In this document: positions 54,718-64,000 of the stretch, one piece after another
How positions within the stretch are numbered: the stretch's first letter is position 1
Layout: every line of letters starts with the position of its first letter
Source: Alphaproteobacteria bacterium
GTDB taxonomy: Bacteria > Pseudomonadota > Alphaproteobacteria > Bin95
Reading direction: 5' to 3'
DNA length: 64,000 nt
Assembly (NCBI GenBank): GCA_022822125.1
Contig: JAJECF010000199.1
Location: 3,390-67,389 of the forward strand
Notes under the pieces: model-generated
The model's input: the letters and a program-made list of their open reading frames with translations, nothing else
Told to the model about the DNA's origin: nothing
Databases searched by the model: none
Made by a program: the position numbers and the translations under genes

Positions 54718-55470
54718 CTATCCGGCGGCCTGGGCCGTGTAGCTGAAGCCGATAGGCGAAACGCAAATGCGGTCGGTGTAGACGATCGGCCTATCGCCCT
54801 CGGAAAAATGTTTCTGCGAAAGCATAAGCAGTGGCCGGCCGCCTTCTGCATTCAACAGCTTCGCCTCGCAGGACTCGGCATTTGCGGGCTGAATTATCGT
54901 TTCGATCCGATCGATTCTGCACCCGAGATTCTTCTCGACCAGAAGCGCCTCGGTAGGCGCCCTGTCCAACTCGGAAGTTTCGAATTTCGGGAATATATCC
55001 GGAGGAAAGAAGCAGCTTTCCGCTTCCATGATTCTTCCTCCGATGAGCCGCAGCCTTTCCAGCACAAAAATCGGCTCCTCATGCTCGATATTCAGCACTC
55101 TGGAGACCTCGCAGGGCGCCTTCTTTCGCCCGAATGTCATCAACCGGTATGTCACCTCGTCATCCGTTCGGGCGGCTTCGTCATCGAGCTCCGGCAAGCT
55201 GTGCATACTGATATTGAAGTCCGGGCATATCGGTTGCGGGCCGTCCTCCCGGGCGGGCCTGGCGAAGGTGCCTCTGCCCGGGAATCTTTCAATCCAGCCT
55301 TCCCAGGCGAGCCGGGACATTGCGAATTGGACTGTCGCACGACTGACGCCGAATCTGACTGCGATATCCGCCTCTGTGGGAAGCCGGTCCCCGGCCCCAA
55401 TTCGGCCCTGCTGAATCTGTCCGGAGAAATGCTCGTAAATTTGGGAGTAAGCCGGTGCCGGCTTATCCAT
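54718..55470 (-). CDS. GntR family regulator with UTRA effector domain
   Basis: The 250-residue protein has an N-terminal winged helix (YSQIYEHFSGQIQQGRIGAG, LPTEADIAVRFGVSRATVQFAMSRL) and a C-terminal UTRA fold (MTFGRKKAPCEVSRVLNI ... FVLERLRLIGGRIMEAE ... YTDRICV). This is the HutC/FarR subgroup; an effector binding the UTRA part relieves DNA binding. ATG 55470 has GGGAG ahead. It is divergent from the fasciclin-like gene, and dyad sites lie in the gap, suggesting control of both. Confidence 0.92.
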   Translation of the reverse strand: MDKPAPAYSQIYEHFSGQIQQGRIGAGDRLPTEADIAVRFGVSRATVQFAMSRLAWEGWIERFPGRGTFARPAREDGPQPICPDFNISMHSLPELDDEAARTDDEVTYRLMTFGRKKAPCEVSRVLNIEHEEPIFVLERLRLIGGRIMEAESCFFPPDIFPKFETSELDRAPTEALLVEKNLGCRIDRIETIIQPANAESCEAKLLNAEGGRPLLMLSQKHFSEGDRPIVYTDRICVSPIGFSYTAQAAG

Positions 55471-55587
55471 CGTTCCGACTCCCTGGCATTTGAACGGCTT
55501 CGCCAAGTTGGGGACTCTAGATAAACCGCAAAAAATGACAAGAGAATTGTCCCGTATATAGCTTTTCAGCGCAGTATTTTCTTACAT

Positions 55588-55602
55588 ATTAGACTGTCTA
55601 AT
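55588..55602. promoter_or_regulatory. Palindromic candidate operator
   Basis: ATTAGACTGTCTAAT is a dyad about its central base. A half word, GACTGTCT, occurs again 33 bp downstream (55625-55632). The site is 118 bp upstream of the GntR regulator start and may be its binding site; the HutC-type regulators bind similar GT-N-AC dyads, so this is inference. Confidence 0.5.
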
Positions 55603-55917
55603 TTGAAGCGATATAATCAGATTTGACTGTCTTTCGAGACCATCCCGGTATTGGAACGGTCACCGCTATTCGGGAGAGGCTGCACCGCCCCGATCCTCCG
55701 GCGAAAAACGGTTGTGAGCGGGCGGCTTGTCTTCGGGCCGTTCGATGCCGGCAGTTGCGGTATAGCCGGAAGGATGAAGGAACAGGCCCGGTCCGCGGTC
55801 CGCCGGGGCAGGGGGGCGCCGGGCCCGCCTGCGGCGGCAGGCAGGCACGGCCGGTCCCGACCGGGCCGCCTGCCGGAACGCGGGCGGAAGGACCGGCGAT
55901 TGCGTCGGAAGACCGTT
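55603..55917. other. GC-rich structured block between two dyad sites
   Basis: Between the two ATTAGACTGT-containing sites the sequence changes from AT-rich to strongly GC-rich (about 55660-55905), with hairpins such as GCCTGCGGCGGCAGGC and CCGGTCCCGACCGG. A short frame across it is not convincing as a gene. The flanking copies of the same 15-bp word start exactly 330 bp apart, as if the block had been inserted or the site duplicated. Confidence 0.5.
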
Positions 55918-55932
55918 ATTAGACTGTTTAAT
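55918..55932. promoter_or_regulatory. Second candidate operator, variant
   Basis: ATTAGACTGTTTAAT differs at one base from the dyad at 55588 and lies 330 bp further on, just before the fasciclin-like gene's promoter region. It is taken as a second site for the same regulator. Confidence 0.45.
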
Positions 55933-55959
55933 ATCGGACAATATCGAGACTTCGATTAT

Positions 55960-55978
55960 ATATTGACTAGATCAATAT
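55960..55978 (+). promoter_or_regulatory. Inverted repeat overlapping a promoter-like -35
   Basis: ATATTGACTAGATCAATAT is a perfect inverted repeat with a CTAGA centre. It contains TTGACT (55963-55968), a good -35 word, with ATACAG 17 bp downstream as a weak -10. It is about 85 bp before the fasciclin-like gene's start. Confidence 0.45.
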
Positions 55979-56060
55979 TCCGAACATACAGTCATATCAC
56001 CGACCGGCGCGGCCCACACCTGCACGGACCGCGTTCCTGAACAAGAGAAGGAAAACCCGC

Positions 56061-56846
56061 ATGTCCATCCTCCCCGTATCCCCGCTCGAAGAGAGGAGCC
56101 GCTCCCGCAGGTTGCTGGGCGGGCTCGCCGCCGCTTCCGCCGCAGCGGTCCTGGCCCTGGCGACGCCGGCCGCAGCCCAGACCAAGGCCGCCGGGGCCGA
56201 AGCGAATGAAGCTCCGGTTTGCATGCTGGCGGGCATTGCGATTCCCAAGGCAGAGGACGCGGAGTGCCCGACGGATGTGCTCGCCACGCTGCGCACATAC
56301 TATTTCGAATATGAGGCGCCCAAGATGGGCGAGGACGGCAATCCGGCCATGGATGCCGAGACCGGCGAGGTCGTCATGGAGGTCCACAGGGAAACCTTCG
56401 CCCTGATGGCGGACCTTCTCGAGGCGGCGGGGCTCGCCGACACGCTGCGGAGCGCGCCCGGAACCGTGTTCGCGCTGCCCGACTCCGTTCTGGGCCCGGT
56501 CGTGGCGGCTCTTTCGGAAGCGATGAAGAACGAGGAGGCGCGCGACGCGGTCATGGCGCAGATCGCGGCCGCGGCCGGCTCCCATGCGCTGAACGAGCCG
56601 ATGGCCAAGGGCGCCTTCCAGAACGCCAACGGCAAGGTATGGACGCTGGCCGGCGGCTGGCAGACGGCCGCGGCCCCGCTGTCCTTCTATGCGCTGAGCG
56701 GCGACGGCAGCGTCAAGGTCAACGGCGTCATGCTGGACCGGACCTTAACCGCGCCGGACGGCAGCGTCATCCACACCATAGCCAGCCCGCTTGTGGCCCT
56801 GCCCCAGCCGGCGATGGAAATGGAGATGGCTGAAAAGAGCGGCTGA
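56061..56846 (+). CDS. Exported fasciclin (FAS1)-like protein
   Basis: The 261-residue product has a twin-Arg-containing signal region (SRSRRLLGGLAAASAAAVLA, cleavage after AAA near residue 39). From residue about 105 on is a FAS1-like fold: ETFALMADLLEAAGLADTLR, TVFALPDSVLGPVVAAL, SHALNEPMAKGAFQNANG and GSVIHTIASPLVALP match its strands. FAS1 domains mediate adhesion and surface binding. The N-terminal part (40-100), with two Cys, is not recognised. It stands alone, divergent from the GntR regulator. Confidence 0.75.
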   Translation: MSILPVSPLEERSRSRRLLGGLAAASAAAVLALATPAAAQTKAAGAEANEAPVCMLAGIAIPKAEDAECPTDVLATLRTYYFEYEAPKMGEDGNPAMDAETGEVVMEVHRETFALMADLLEAAGLADTLRSAPGTVFALPDSVLGPVVAALSEAMKNEEARDAVMAQIAAAAGSHALNEPMAKGAFQNANGKVWTLAGGWQTAAAPLSFYALSGDGSVKVNGVMLDRTLTAPDGSVIHTIASPLVALPQPAMEMEMAEKSG

Positions 56847-56968
56847 CCGCGCCCGACGGACCGAAGGGCGAAATCGCGGGCCCCGGGGGCGAACGCCTCC
56901 GGGGCCTTCCCTTTCGGCCGCCGCCGCGATAATCGGTGCGGCGCGGCCGTTCGCCGGAGGGGAAAGTC

Positions 56969-58186
56969 ATGTACGACCTGCTGGAAGGCCTGCGCATCGT
57001 GGAGGGTTCGGCCTTCGTCGCCGCGCCGCTCGGCGGCATGGCGCTCGGCCAGCTCGGCGCCGATGTGATCCGCTTCGATGCGCTGGAGGGCGGGCTCGAC
57101 TACCGGCGCTGGCCGGTGACGGACAAGGGCGACAGCATCTACTGGGCCGGCCTCAACAAGGGCAAGCGGTCCTTCCGCGTCGATATCCGCAGCCCGCGCG
57201 GGCGCGAGCTGGTGCAGGCGCTGATTACCGCGCCGGGGCCGGGGGGCGGCATCTTCCTCACCAACCTGCCGGCGCGGGGCTGGACCGGCTACGAGACGCT
57301 CTCGGCCATGCGCGCCGACCTCATCCTGCTGAATGTGCTCGGCTCGCGGACGGGCGCCCCGCAGGTGGACTACACCGTCAACGCCTCGGTCGGTTTCCCC
57401 TATGTCACCGGGCCGGAGGGATCGGAGGGTCCGGTCAACAATGTGCTGCCGGCCTGGGATATCGCCACGGGCATGACCGCCGCCGCCGGGCTGCTGGCGG
57501 CGGAGCGCCGCCGGGCGCGCACGGGCGAGGGCCGGCTCATCCGCCTGCCGCTGCTCGATGTCGCGCTCTGGGCCACGGCCACGCTCGGCTATGTCGGCGA
57601 GGCGGTGGTCAATGGCGAGGACCGGGCGCGGGTCGGCAACCATATCTTCGGCACGTTCGGGCGCGATTTCCGCACCGCCGACGGGCGCGATGTCATGGTG
57701 TGCCTGTTCACCGCGCGCAATCTCCGGGGCATTGCGGAGGCGGCCGGCCTCGGCCCGGCCTTCGACCGCATCGAAGCGGCGCGCGGCGCGGACCTGAACG
57801 ACGAGGCGGACCGCTGGCGCCTGCGCGAGGACATCGCTGCGGCTGTCGAGCCCTGGATCGCCGCGCGCCCGCTCGCCGCGGTCGCCGAAGCCTTCGAGGC
57901 GCACGGCGTTCTCTGGGGCCCTTACCGGACCTTCCGCGAGATGGCGTCCGACCCCGCGCTGGTCGGGGACAACCCGCTGTTCGAGCCCGTGGAGCAGCCG
58001 GGCATGGGCGTGTGGCCGGCGCCGGGCGCGCCGCTCGAGTTCGTCGGCCTCGCGCGGGGCCGCCCGCGGCCCGCGCCGCGCCTCGGCGAGCATACGGACG
58101 AGATTCTGGCGGAGATACTGCGCCTGCCCGACGCCGAGATCGGGCGCCTGCACGACGAGGGCGTGGTCAGGGGGCCGGACGGTTAG
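56969..58186 (+). CDS. mct: Class III CoA-transferase resembling mesaconyl-CoA C1-C4 CoA transferase
   Basis: The 405-residue product is a CaiB/BaiF-family enzyme with the catalytic D164 in LPAWDIATGMTAAAG. It resembles Mct (2-methylfumaryl-CoA isomerase) of the 3-hydroxypropionate bicycle: EGSAFVAAPLGGMALGQLGA, DYRRWPVT, YWAGLNKGKRSF, DYTVNASVGFPYVTGP and the end LGEHTDEILAEIL ... RLHDEGVV.GP-type. Mct moves CoA within 2-methylfumaryl-CoA. The match is from memory of the Chloroflexus protein, not from a search. No malyl-CoA lyase or mesaconyl-CoA hydratase is in the window. GGAGGGGAAAG lies just ahead. Confidence 0.8.
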   Translation: MYDLLEGLRIVEGSAFVAAPLGGMALGQLGADVIRFDALEGGLDYRRWPVTDKGDSIYWAGLNKGKRSFRVDIRSPRGRELVQALITAPGPGGGIFLTNLPARGWTGYETLSAMRADLILLNVLGSRTGAPQVDYTVNASVGFPYVTGPEGSEGPVNNVLPAWDIATGMTAAAGLLAAERRRARTGEGRLIRLPLLDVALWATATLGYVGEAVVNGEDRARVGNHIFGTFGRDFRTADGRDVMVCLFTARNLRGIAEAAGLGPAFDRIEAARGADLNDEADRWRLREDIAAAVEPWIAARPLAAVAEAFEAHGVLWGPYRTFREMASDPALVGDNPLFEPVEQPGMGVWPAPGAPLEFVGLARGRPRPAPRLGEHTDEILAEILRLPDAEIGRLHDEGVVRGPDG

Positions 58187-58263
58187 CCCGCCGGACGTCT
58201 TGGCCCGCGCCGCGAACGGCGCTATGATTCCCGAATCGGGAGGGTGCGGAAATTTCAATCGGA

Positions 58264-58782
58264 ATGTCGAGCATGCTGGCGCGTCCGTTAATCCTTTTGT
58301 CGGTGCTCCTGGCCGTTCCCGCTGCGGCGCAGGAGCCGAAGCGCATCGCCGCGCATCATGACTGGGCGGCCTATGTGTACGGGTCGGGCGACAGCAGGAT
58401 CTGCTATATCGCCTCCAGCCCCAAGAGCTGGAAGCCCAAGGGCATCAACCGGGACCCTGCCTATTTCCAGGTGGCGCATTTCCCGGGCAAGAAGCTGACG
58501 GGCGAGATCCATGTCGAGGTCGGCTATCCGCTGAAGCCGGGCAGCAAGCCCCGCGCCAGGATCAGGATAAAGAAGAAAAGGCAGGATTTCCGTTTCTTCG
58601 TGGAGGATAGCTCCGCCTGGGTGGTGGACAGGAAGAACGCGCCAGTGGTGGAGGCGATGAAGGCCGGCAGCACACTCGCCTTTACCGCCACCTCGGCGCG
58701 CGGCACGGTGGTCACCGACCGCTATTCGCTGAGGGGCTTCACCGCCGCCTACAAGGCGATCACCAAAGCGTGCGGGTCCTGA
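58264..58782 (+). CDS. Invasion-associated locus B (IalB)-family exported protein
   Basis: The 172-residue protein has a signal peptide ([15 protein letters not shown]) and then the IalB pattern: [38 protein letters not shown] and [15 protein letters not shown], with Cys residues (C46 and the final C). IalB-family proteins are periplasmic or outer-membrane-linked and found mostly in alphaproteobacteria; a role in invasion is known only for Bartonella. It overlaps the rlmN start by 13 bp. Confidence 0.85.
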   Translation: MSSMLARPLILLSVLLAVPAAAQEPKRIAAHHDWAAYVYGSGDSRICYIASSPKSWKPKGINRDPAYFQVAHFPGKKLTGEIHVEVGYPLKPGSKPRARIRIKKKRQDFRFFVEDSSAWVVDRKNAPVVEAMKAGSTLAFTATSARGTVVTDRYSLRGFTAAYKAITKACGS

Positions 58783-59896
58783 CGCCCTCGCTCGTCGGCC
58801 TGCCCAAGCCCGCATTGGCGGAGGCCCTCGGCGAAGCGGGGCTCTCGGGCTACCGGGTGGGGCAGGTCTATCGCTGGCTCTATGTGCGGGGCGCGCGCGA
58901 CTTCGACGACATGACCGACATCTCCCGGCGCGACAGGGCGGCGCTGGCCGAGCGGTTTTCGCTCGCCCGGCCCGGAGTGTCCGACGAGCGCCTGTCCTCG
59001 GACGGCTCGCGCAAATGGCTGCTGCGGCTGGCCGACGGCGGCGAGATCGAGACCGTCTATATCCCGGAGGCCGACCGGGGCACGCTCTGCGTCTCCTCGC
59101 AGATCGGCTGCACGCTCACCTGCCGCTTCTGCCACACCGGGACCCAGCGCCTGGTGCGCAATCTGGACGCGGGCGAGATCGTCGGCCAGATCCTGCATGC
59201 GCGCGATGTCTTCGGGGAGTGGTCCGGCCGCGCCGCGCCGCTCGCCGACCGCGGCCGCCATGTCTCCAATATCGTGCTGATGGGCATGGGCGAGCCGCTT
59301 TACAATTTCGACAATGTGAAGGCGGCGATGGCGGTGGCGACCGACGGCGACGGGCTCGCCATATCGAAGCGCCGGATCACGCTGTCCACCGCCGGCGTCG
59401 TGCCGATGATGGACCGCTGCGGGGACGAGATCGGCGTCAATCTGGCCGTCTCGCTCCATGCGGTGACGGACGAACTCCGCGACGAGCTGGTGCCGCTCAA
59501 CCGCAAATATCCGCTGAAGGAGCTGATGGCGGCCTGCCGGCGCTACCCGACTGCGAGCAATGTGCGGCGCATCACCTTCGAATATGTGATGCTGGCGGGC
59601 GTCAATGACAGCCCGGCGGAGGCGCGCGCGCTGGCCCGGCTGATCGCCGGCATCCCGGCCAAGGTCAACCTCATCCCCTTCAATCCCTGGCCGGGCTCGC
59701 CCTATGAGTGTTCGACGCCCGCGGCCATAGAGCGCTTCTCCGACATCTTGGCGGCCGCCGGCTATACGAGCCCGGTCAGGACGCCGCGCGGGCGCGACAT
59801 CCTTGCGGCCTGCGGACAGTTGAAATCCGCCAGCCGGCGCGCTACGGCCCGCGAACGCCGCGAGGCGGAGCGGGCCGGGGTGCTGGAGGACGCGCG

Positions 59897-59900
<4 letters not shown>
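58770..59900 (+). CDS. rlmN: 23S rRNA (adenine(2503)-C(2))-methyltransferase RlmN
   Basis: RlmN is a radical-SAM enzyme methylating A2503 in 23S rRNA and A37 in some tRNAs. The 376-residue product has C114-T-L-T-C118-R-F-C121 for the 4Fe-4S cluster, [37 protein letters not shown], and C near the end in PYECSTPA for the methyl-carrying role. GTG 58770 overlaps the IalB-family gene's last 13 bp. Its stop overlaps argG (ATGA). Confidence 0.96.
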
Positions 59901-61108
<1,208 letters not shown>

Positions 61109-61330
61109 CCGCGCTCCTGCCCCGCGGTCCCGCTCAAGCCGTTCAAGTCAGTTCGCACCCTATCCCCAACACGCCATGGCCGGACCGGTTCCGGCCATCC
61201 ACTGGGCCGTTCACACCTCGAAGGGTTCAGCGGAAGGAGATACCCGGTTACCCAGAGCGAGTTCGGGCGTGTCCAGGCATGACGGCGCTTGGAAGATAGC
61301 CGCAGGCCGAAACCATCCTTGCAGACAGGC
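61109..61330. repeat. Convergent gap with a palindromic repeat
   Basis: The 222-bp gap between argG and folD contains ATGGCCGGACCGGTTCCGGCCAT at 61175-61197 written here in parts as ATGGCCGGA-CCGGT-TCCGGCCAT, a 9-bp-arm hairpin of the kind repeated widely in alphaproteobacteria. It has no T-run, so its role as terminator for either gene is doubtful. Codon style differs on the two sides of the gap. Confidence 0.5.
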
Positions 61331-62212
61331 TCACTCCGGCTCTTCGATCCCGTGGCGGCGGCAGGCGGCGGTCAGCGTGTTCTTCAGCAGGCACGCGATG
61401 GTCATCGGCCCGACGCCGCCCGGCACCGGCGTGATACAGCCGGCGTTCTCCACCGCCTCCTCGAAGCAGACGTCGCCCACGAGCCGGGTCTTCTCGCCCG
61501 CCGGCACGCGGTTGATGCCGACGTCGATGACCGCGGCACCCGGCTTGACCCAGTCGCCCCGGATCATCTCTGCCCGCCCTACGGCCGCGATCAACACGTC
61601 GGCGCGGCGGCACTCGCCCGGCAGGTCCTGGGTGCGGGAGTGGCCGACGGTCACGGTGCAGTGCTCGCGCAGCAGGAGCGACGCCATCGGCTTGCCGACG
61701 ATGTTGGAGCGCCCGACGATCATCGCGCGCTTGCCCTTCAGCTCGCCCACGAAGTGGCGCAGCATGAGCATGCAGCCCAAGGGCGTGCAGGGCACCAGGC
61801 TGTCCTGCCCCGTGGTGAGCCGGCCCACGTTGACGGTGTGGAAGCCGTCCACGTCCTTGTCAGGGTCGATGGCATTGATGATCGCGTTCGAGTCCACCTG
61901 GTCCGGCAGAGGCAGCTGCACCAGGATCCCGTGCACGGAATCGTCGGCGTTCAACCGCTCGACCGTCTCCAGCACCTCCTGATGGCTCGCGGTGTCGGGA
62001 AGCCGGTATTCCTGCGAGTCCATGCCGGCGGCGACGGTCGCCTTGCCCTTGTTGCGAACGTAGACGTGACTCGCCGGGTCGTCGCCCACAAGCACGACCG
62101 AGAGCCCCGGCACGAGGCCGTGGCTCTCCTTCAGGAGCGCGGCCTTGCGCCCGACCTCGGCCCGGATGTCGGCCGCGAATGCCTTGCCATCGATGATGAC
62201 CGCGTCGCTCAT
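61331..62212 (-). CDS. folD: Bifunctional methylenetetrahydrofolate dehydrogenase/cyclohydrolase FolD
   Basis: FolD interconverts methylene-, methenyl- and formyl-tetrahydrofolate. The 293-residue protein has [23 protein letters not shown] (Y and K of the active site), [55 protein letters not shown] and [16 protein letters not shown]. The gene has codon choices unlike the preceding genes (for example CAC and TAC in HVYV, AAC in NV). YggT is 69 bp upstream. Confidence 0.96.
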   Translation of the reverse strand: MSDAVIIDGKAFAADIRAEVGRKAALLKESHGLVPGLSVVLVGDDPASHVYVRNKGKATVAAGMDSQEYRLPDTASHQEVLETVERLNADDSVHGILVQLPLPDQVDSNAIINAIDPDKDVDGFHTVNVGRLTTGQDSLVPCTPLGCMLMLRHFVGELKGKRAMIVGRSNIVGKPMASLLLREHCTVTVGHSRTQDLPGECRRADVLIAAVGRAEMIRGDWVKPGAAVIDVGINRVPAGEKTRLVGDVCFEEAVENAGCITPVPGGVGPMTIACLLKNTLTAACRRHGIEEPE

Positions 62213-62281
62213 GGGTATTCCTCGCTTGGGGCTGGGCGTGCTCCGATTCGGCAGGCGCTGGGCGCGTCGGCCTCGGAAGCG

Positions 62282-62563
62282 TTACCGGACGATGTTGTCC
62301 ACGATGAGATCGCGGAGGAAATAGAGAATCAGGATCAGGATAATCGGCGATATGTCGATGCCGCCGAGATTCGGGATGATGCGCCGGATCGGCCGGAGCG
62401 CGGGCTCCGTGAGGCGGTGCAGGAAGCTCAGCAACGTGAACACGAAGCGGTTGCTCGTGTTGATCACGTTGAAGGCCACCAGCCAGCTGAACACCGCCGA
62501 TGCGATCAGAAGATAGATGTAGATCGAGAAGACGGCGTGGATGAGTTCGGCCAACGCGTTCAT
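62282..62563 (-). CDS. YggT family membrane protein
   Basis: A 93-residue protein with two hydrophobic segments (about 8-30 and 68-86), and the YggT motif [20 protein letters not shown] then [17 protein letters not shown]. YggT proteins are membrane-bound and often next to folD, proC or cell division genes; a role in division or osmotic shock has been suggested. The adjacent folD fits known gene orders. Confidence 0.9.
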   Translation of the reverse strand: MNALAELIHAVFSIYIYLLIASAVFSWLVAFNVINTSNRFVFTLLSFLHRLTEPALRPIRRIIPNLGGIDISPIILILILYFLRDLIVDNIVR

Positions 62564-62685
62564 CGCCGGGCACGTCTCGGTGATTGCGGGGCGGGAGGCG
62601 GAATCCGGGGCCGGAGTATATCGCAGGGCCCGCCGGGTGCGAGTCCGTTATGCGCGGAAGCCCGGGAGGAAGAGTCGCCCAGGCC

Positions 62686-63849
62686 TCAGAGCGACCACGC
62701 GGCGCGAACGCGCTCGCGCAGGCCGGCGAGGCGTTCGCGCGGCGCGTTGGCGGAGACGAAGCGCCGGTAGCGGCCGGCATTAACCGCGCTGCCCCAGCCG
62801 GTCATCGGCGTCGCGGCGACCTTGCCCTGCTCGAACAGGCGTTGCGACGCGTCCGCCGGGCTCATGCCGAGGGCGACCGTATCGATCAGGAGCGACCAGC
62901 CGCCATCCGGGCGGACCGCGGGCAGGTCCGACAGCTCCGCGAGGATGACGTCCCGCCTCGCCTGCAACTCGGCGACCGCCGCGGCGATGCCGTCGTCCTC
63001 TGCGGTGAGCGCCGCCGCGGCCCCCGGCATGCCGATGCCGACCTGGTAGACCACGTTGGTGAGGCTGACCAGCCCGATGTCCCGCATGATCTCTTCGGGG
63101 CCTGCGATCCAGCCCACGCGCCAGCCGATCATCCGGTATTCCTTGGAGACGCTGCCGACCGTCACGGTCCTCCCGGCCAAGCCCGGTATCCGGGCCGGGT
63201 GCAGGGCCGGCGCCGAGCCGAACAGGAGCCGCTCCATCGCCGCATCGTGCAGGAGCCAGGCCCCGGTCTGCCGCACCACGGCGGCGATGGCCTGCCATTC
63301 CTCGGCCGTGTGGACGATGCCGCTCGGCATGGACGGGCTCATGGTGAGCACGGCCCTCGTCCTCGCGCTCGCGGCCTCCGCCAGCGCCTCCAGGTCGAGC
63401 CTCCAACCGCCGTCCACGACCCTGAGCGGCACCAGGCGGGGCACCCCGCCGGCGAGGCGGATACGGTTGATCAGGCCGGCATAGGCGGGGTCGCTGATGA
63501 TGACCTCGTCGCCGGGCTCCAGCATGGCCAGCAGGGCGTTGAGGATGCCGGAAAGCCCGCCCGCCGAGATCACGCACTGCGCGCGCCAGTCGTAGGCGAT
63601 GCCGGCATCGGCCTCGAGCCGCGCCACCACCGCCTGCCTGAGTTCGTCCGTGCCCAGGAAGGGCAGGTAGCTGTTGGCGTCGTCGCGCGACGCCGCCGCG
63701 CGGGTGGCCTCGATGGCGGCCCGGGGCGGCGGGATATCGGTATCCAGGTTCTCGAGCCGGAGCATGTCGGGGTCGCGCGCGGCATCCGCCGCGTCGCCCA
63801 TCCGGTCGACCCCGATGCTGGGGATATCGCGCAGTCGAGAGACCGTCAT
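62686..63849 (-). CDS. Class I/II pyridoxal-phosphate aminotransferase
   Basis: The 387-residue fold type I enzyme has YLPFLGTDELRQAVVARLEAD, the cofactor-binding SAGGLSGILNALLAML, ISDPAYAGLINRI, and the Schiff-base lysine in SVSKEYRMIGWRVGWIAGP. Substrate is unclear (aspartate, aromatic or other amino acid). A truncated VOC-family gene lies 39 bp upstream on the same strand, so they may be co-transcribed. Confidence 0.9.
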   Translation of the reverse strand: MTVSRLRDIPSIGVDRMGDAADAARDPDMLRLENLDTDIPPPRAAIEATRAAASRDDANSYLPFLGTDELRQAVVARLEADAGIAYDWRAQCVISAGGLSGILNALLAMLEPGDEVIISDPAYAGLINRIRLAGGVPRLVPLRVVDGGWRLDLEALAEAASARTRAVLTMSPSMPSGIVHTAEEWQAIAAVVRQTGAWLLHDAAMERLLFGSAPALHPARIPGLAGRTVTVGSVSKEYRMIGWRVGWIAGPEEIMRDIGLVSLTNVVYQVGIGMPGAAAALTAEDDGIAAAVAELQARRDVILAELSDLPAVRPDGGWSLLIDTVALGMSPADASQRLFEQGKVAATPMTGWGSAVNAGRYRRFVSANAPRERLAGLRERVRAAWSL

Positions 63850-63888
63850 CGTCTACGTTCCGTCGCGCGGGACGCCCGCCCGGCGCGC

Positions 63889-64000
63889 TCAGTCCGCGTG
63901 GCGCGGGATGAAGTTCGACCAGGCCATGACGTAGGGATGGGAGCTGACCTCGACGATATTGCCCCACGGATCCTCGCAATAGCAGACCTTGTAGGTCTTG
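63889..64000 (-). CDS. VOC superfamily (glyoxalase/bleomycin-resistance-like) protein, C-terminal part
   Basis: Only the last 37 codons are in the window. They read KTYKVCYCEDPWGNIVEVSS followed by HPYVMAWSNFIPRHAD and stop. The Y-x-E-D-P-W-G-N-x-V-E segment is the usual final strand of VOC-domain proteins, with E the metal ligand in many of them. The start is outside the window. Its function is unknown. Confidence 0.75.
   Translation of the reverse strand, partial: KTYKVCYCEDPWGNIVEVSSHPYVMAWSNFIPRHAD

Noticed and set aside
55623..55922. Plus-strand frame across the GC-rich block
   Set aside because: Low-complexity Arg/Pro/Gly sequence over hairpins, no ribosome site; best explained as structured DNA.

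Overview
The window reads as a high-GC Gram-negative chromosome, most likely an alphaproteobacterium. It carries a lipid A/Kdo gene chain (msbA-like, DUF374, waaA, lpxK), an IalB-family exported protein, an NADP-malic enzyme fused to a phosphotransacetylase-like domain, a LysM/NlpD-type envelope protein and an intracellular PHA depolymerase. Genes are densely packed, with many 1-4 bp ATGA/GTGA stop-start overlaps. No plasmid, phage, rRNA or CRISPR signature is visible. The species cannot be named from the sequence alone.

Layout. 0.1-2 kb: DUF4396 membrane protein, cytochrome c and a short-chain dehydrogenase. 1.9-7.2 kb (minus): lipid A/Kdo operon (MsbA-like exporter, LpxJ-family DUF374 acyltransferase, WaaA, LpxK, DUF924). 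7.4-12.8 kb (plus): complete LIV-type ABC importer whose last gene is coupled to a phytanoyl-CoA-dioxygenase-family gene. 13.4-14.8 kb: isolated AT-rich gene for a PD-(D/E)XK nuclease-fold protein, apparently acquired. 14.8-19.4 kb (minus): UxaA/GarD-type dehydratase, MmgE/PrpD, SH3 protein, MFS transporter. 19.5-27.2 kb (plus): PHA depolymerase, DapA-family aldolase, Bug-type binding protein, RsbW-like ATPase with an unusual SDR, then serS-pcm-nlpD. 27.2-30.4 kb (minus): OmpR/EnvZ-type pair and a beta-lactamase-fold hydrolase. 30.5-33.5 kb (plus): ilvE, thiolase, enoyl-CoA hydratase. 33.5-43 kb: Baeyer-Villiger-type monooxygenase, tRNA-Arg, lipoprotein, CoA-transferase, a repeat-rich 1 kb gap, GMC oxidoreductase, enolase-superfamily dehydratase, cupin, acyl-CoA dehydrogenase. 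43-47.6 kb: luciferase-like oxidoreductase, a toxin-antitoxin pair with the toxin broken by a repeat, malic enzyme. 47.6-54.2 kb (minus): DUF1028, epoxide hydrolase, and an acyl-CoA ligase / dioxygenase / ferredoxin-reductase / PBP4 run. 54.2-56 kb: repeat-rich and AT-rich gap around a GntR regulator. 56-61.1 kb (plus): fasciclin-like protein, a probable mesaconyl-CoA C1-C4 CoA-transferase, IalB-like protein, rlmN, argG. 61.3-64 kb (minus): folD, yggT, an aminotransferase and a cut-off VOC protein, all with visibly different codon choice from the rest of the window.

The main theme is uptake and CoA-dependent oxidation of varied organic compounds, alongside envelope biogenesis and housekeeping genes. 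The most noteworthy structures are: (1) a 224-bp inverted-repeat-bounded element present in two full copies and one rearranged copy, one of which splits a PIN-domain toxin gene and leaves its antitoxin intact; (2) the orphan AT-rich PD-(D/E)XK gene; (3) a CoA-transferase resembling the 3-hydroxypropionate-bicycle enzyme Mct; (4) a GntR/fasciclin divergent region with repeated dyad sites on either side of a GC-rich structured block; (5) an abrupt codon-style change after argG; (6) two short minus-strand ORFs sharing a leader-like start in a repeat-rich gap. I did not find a convincing multi-gene defence or biosynthetic system that is clearly new.
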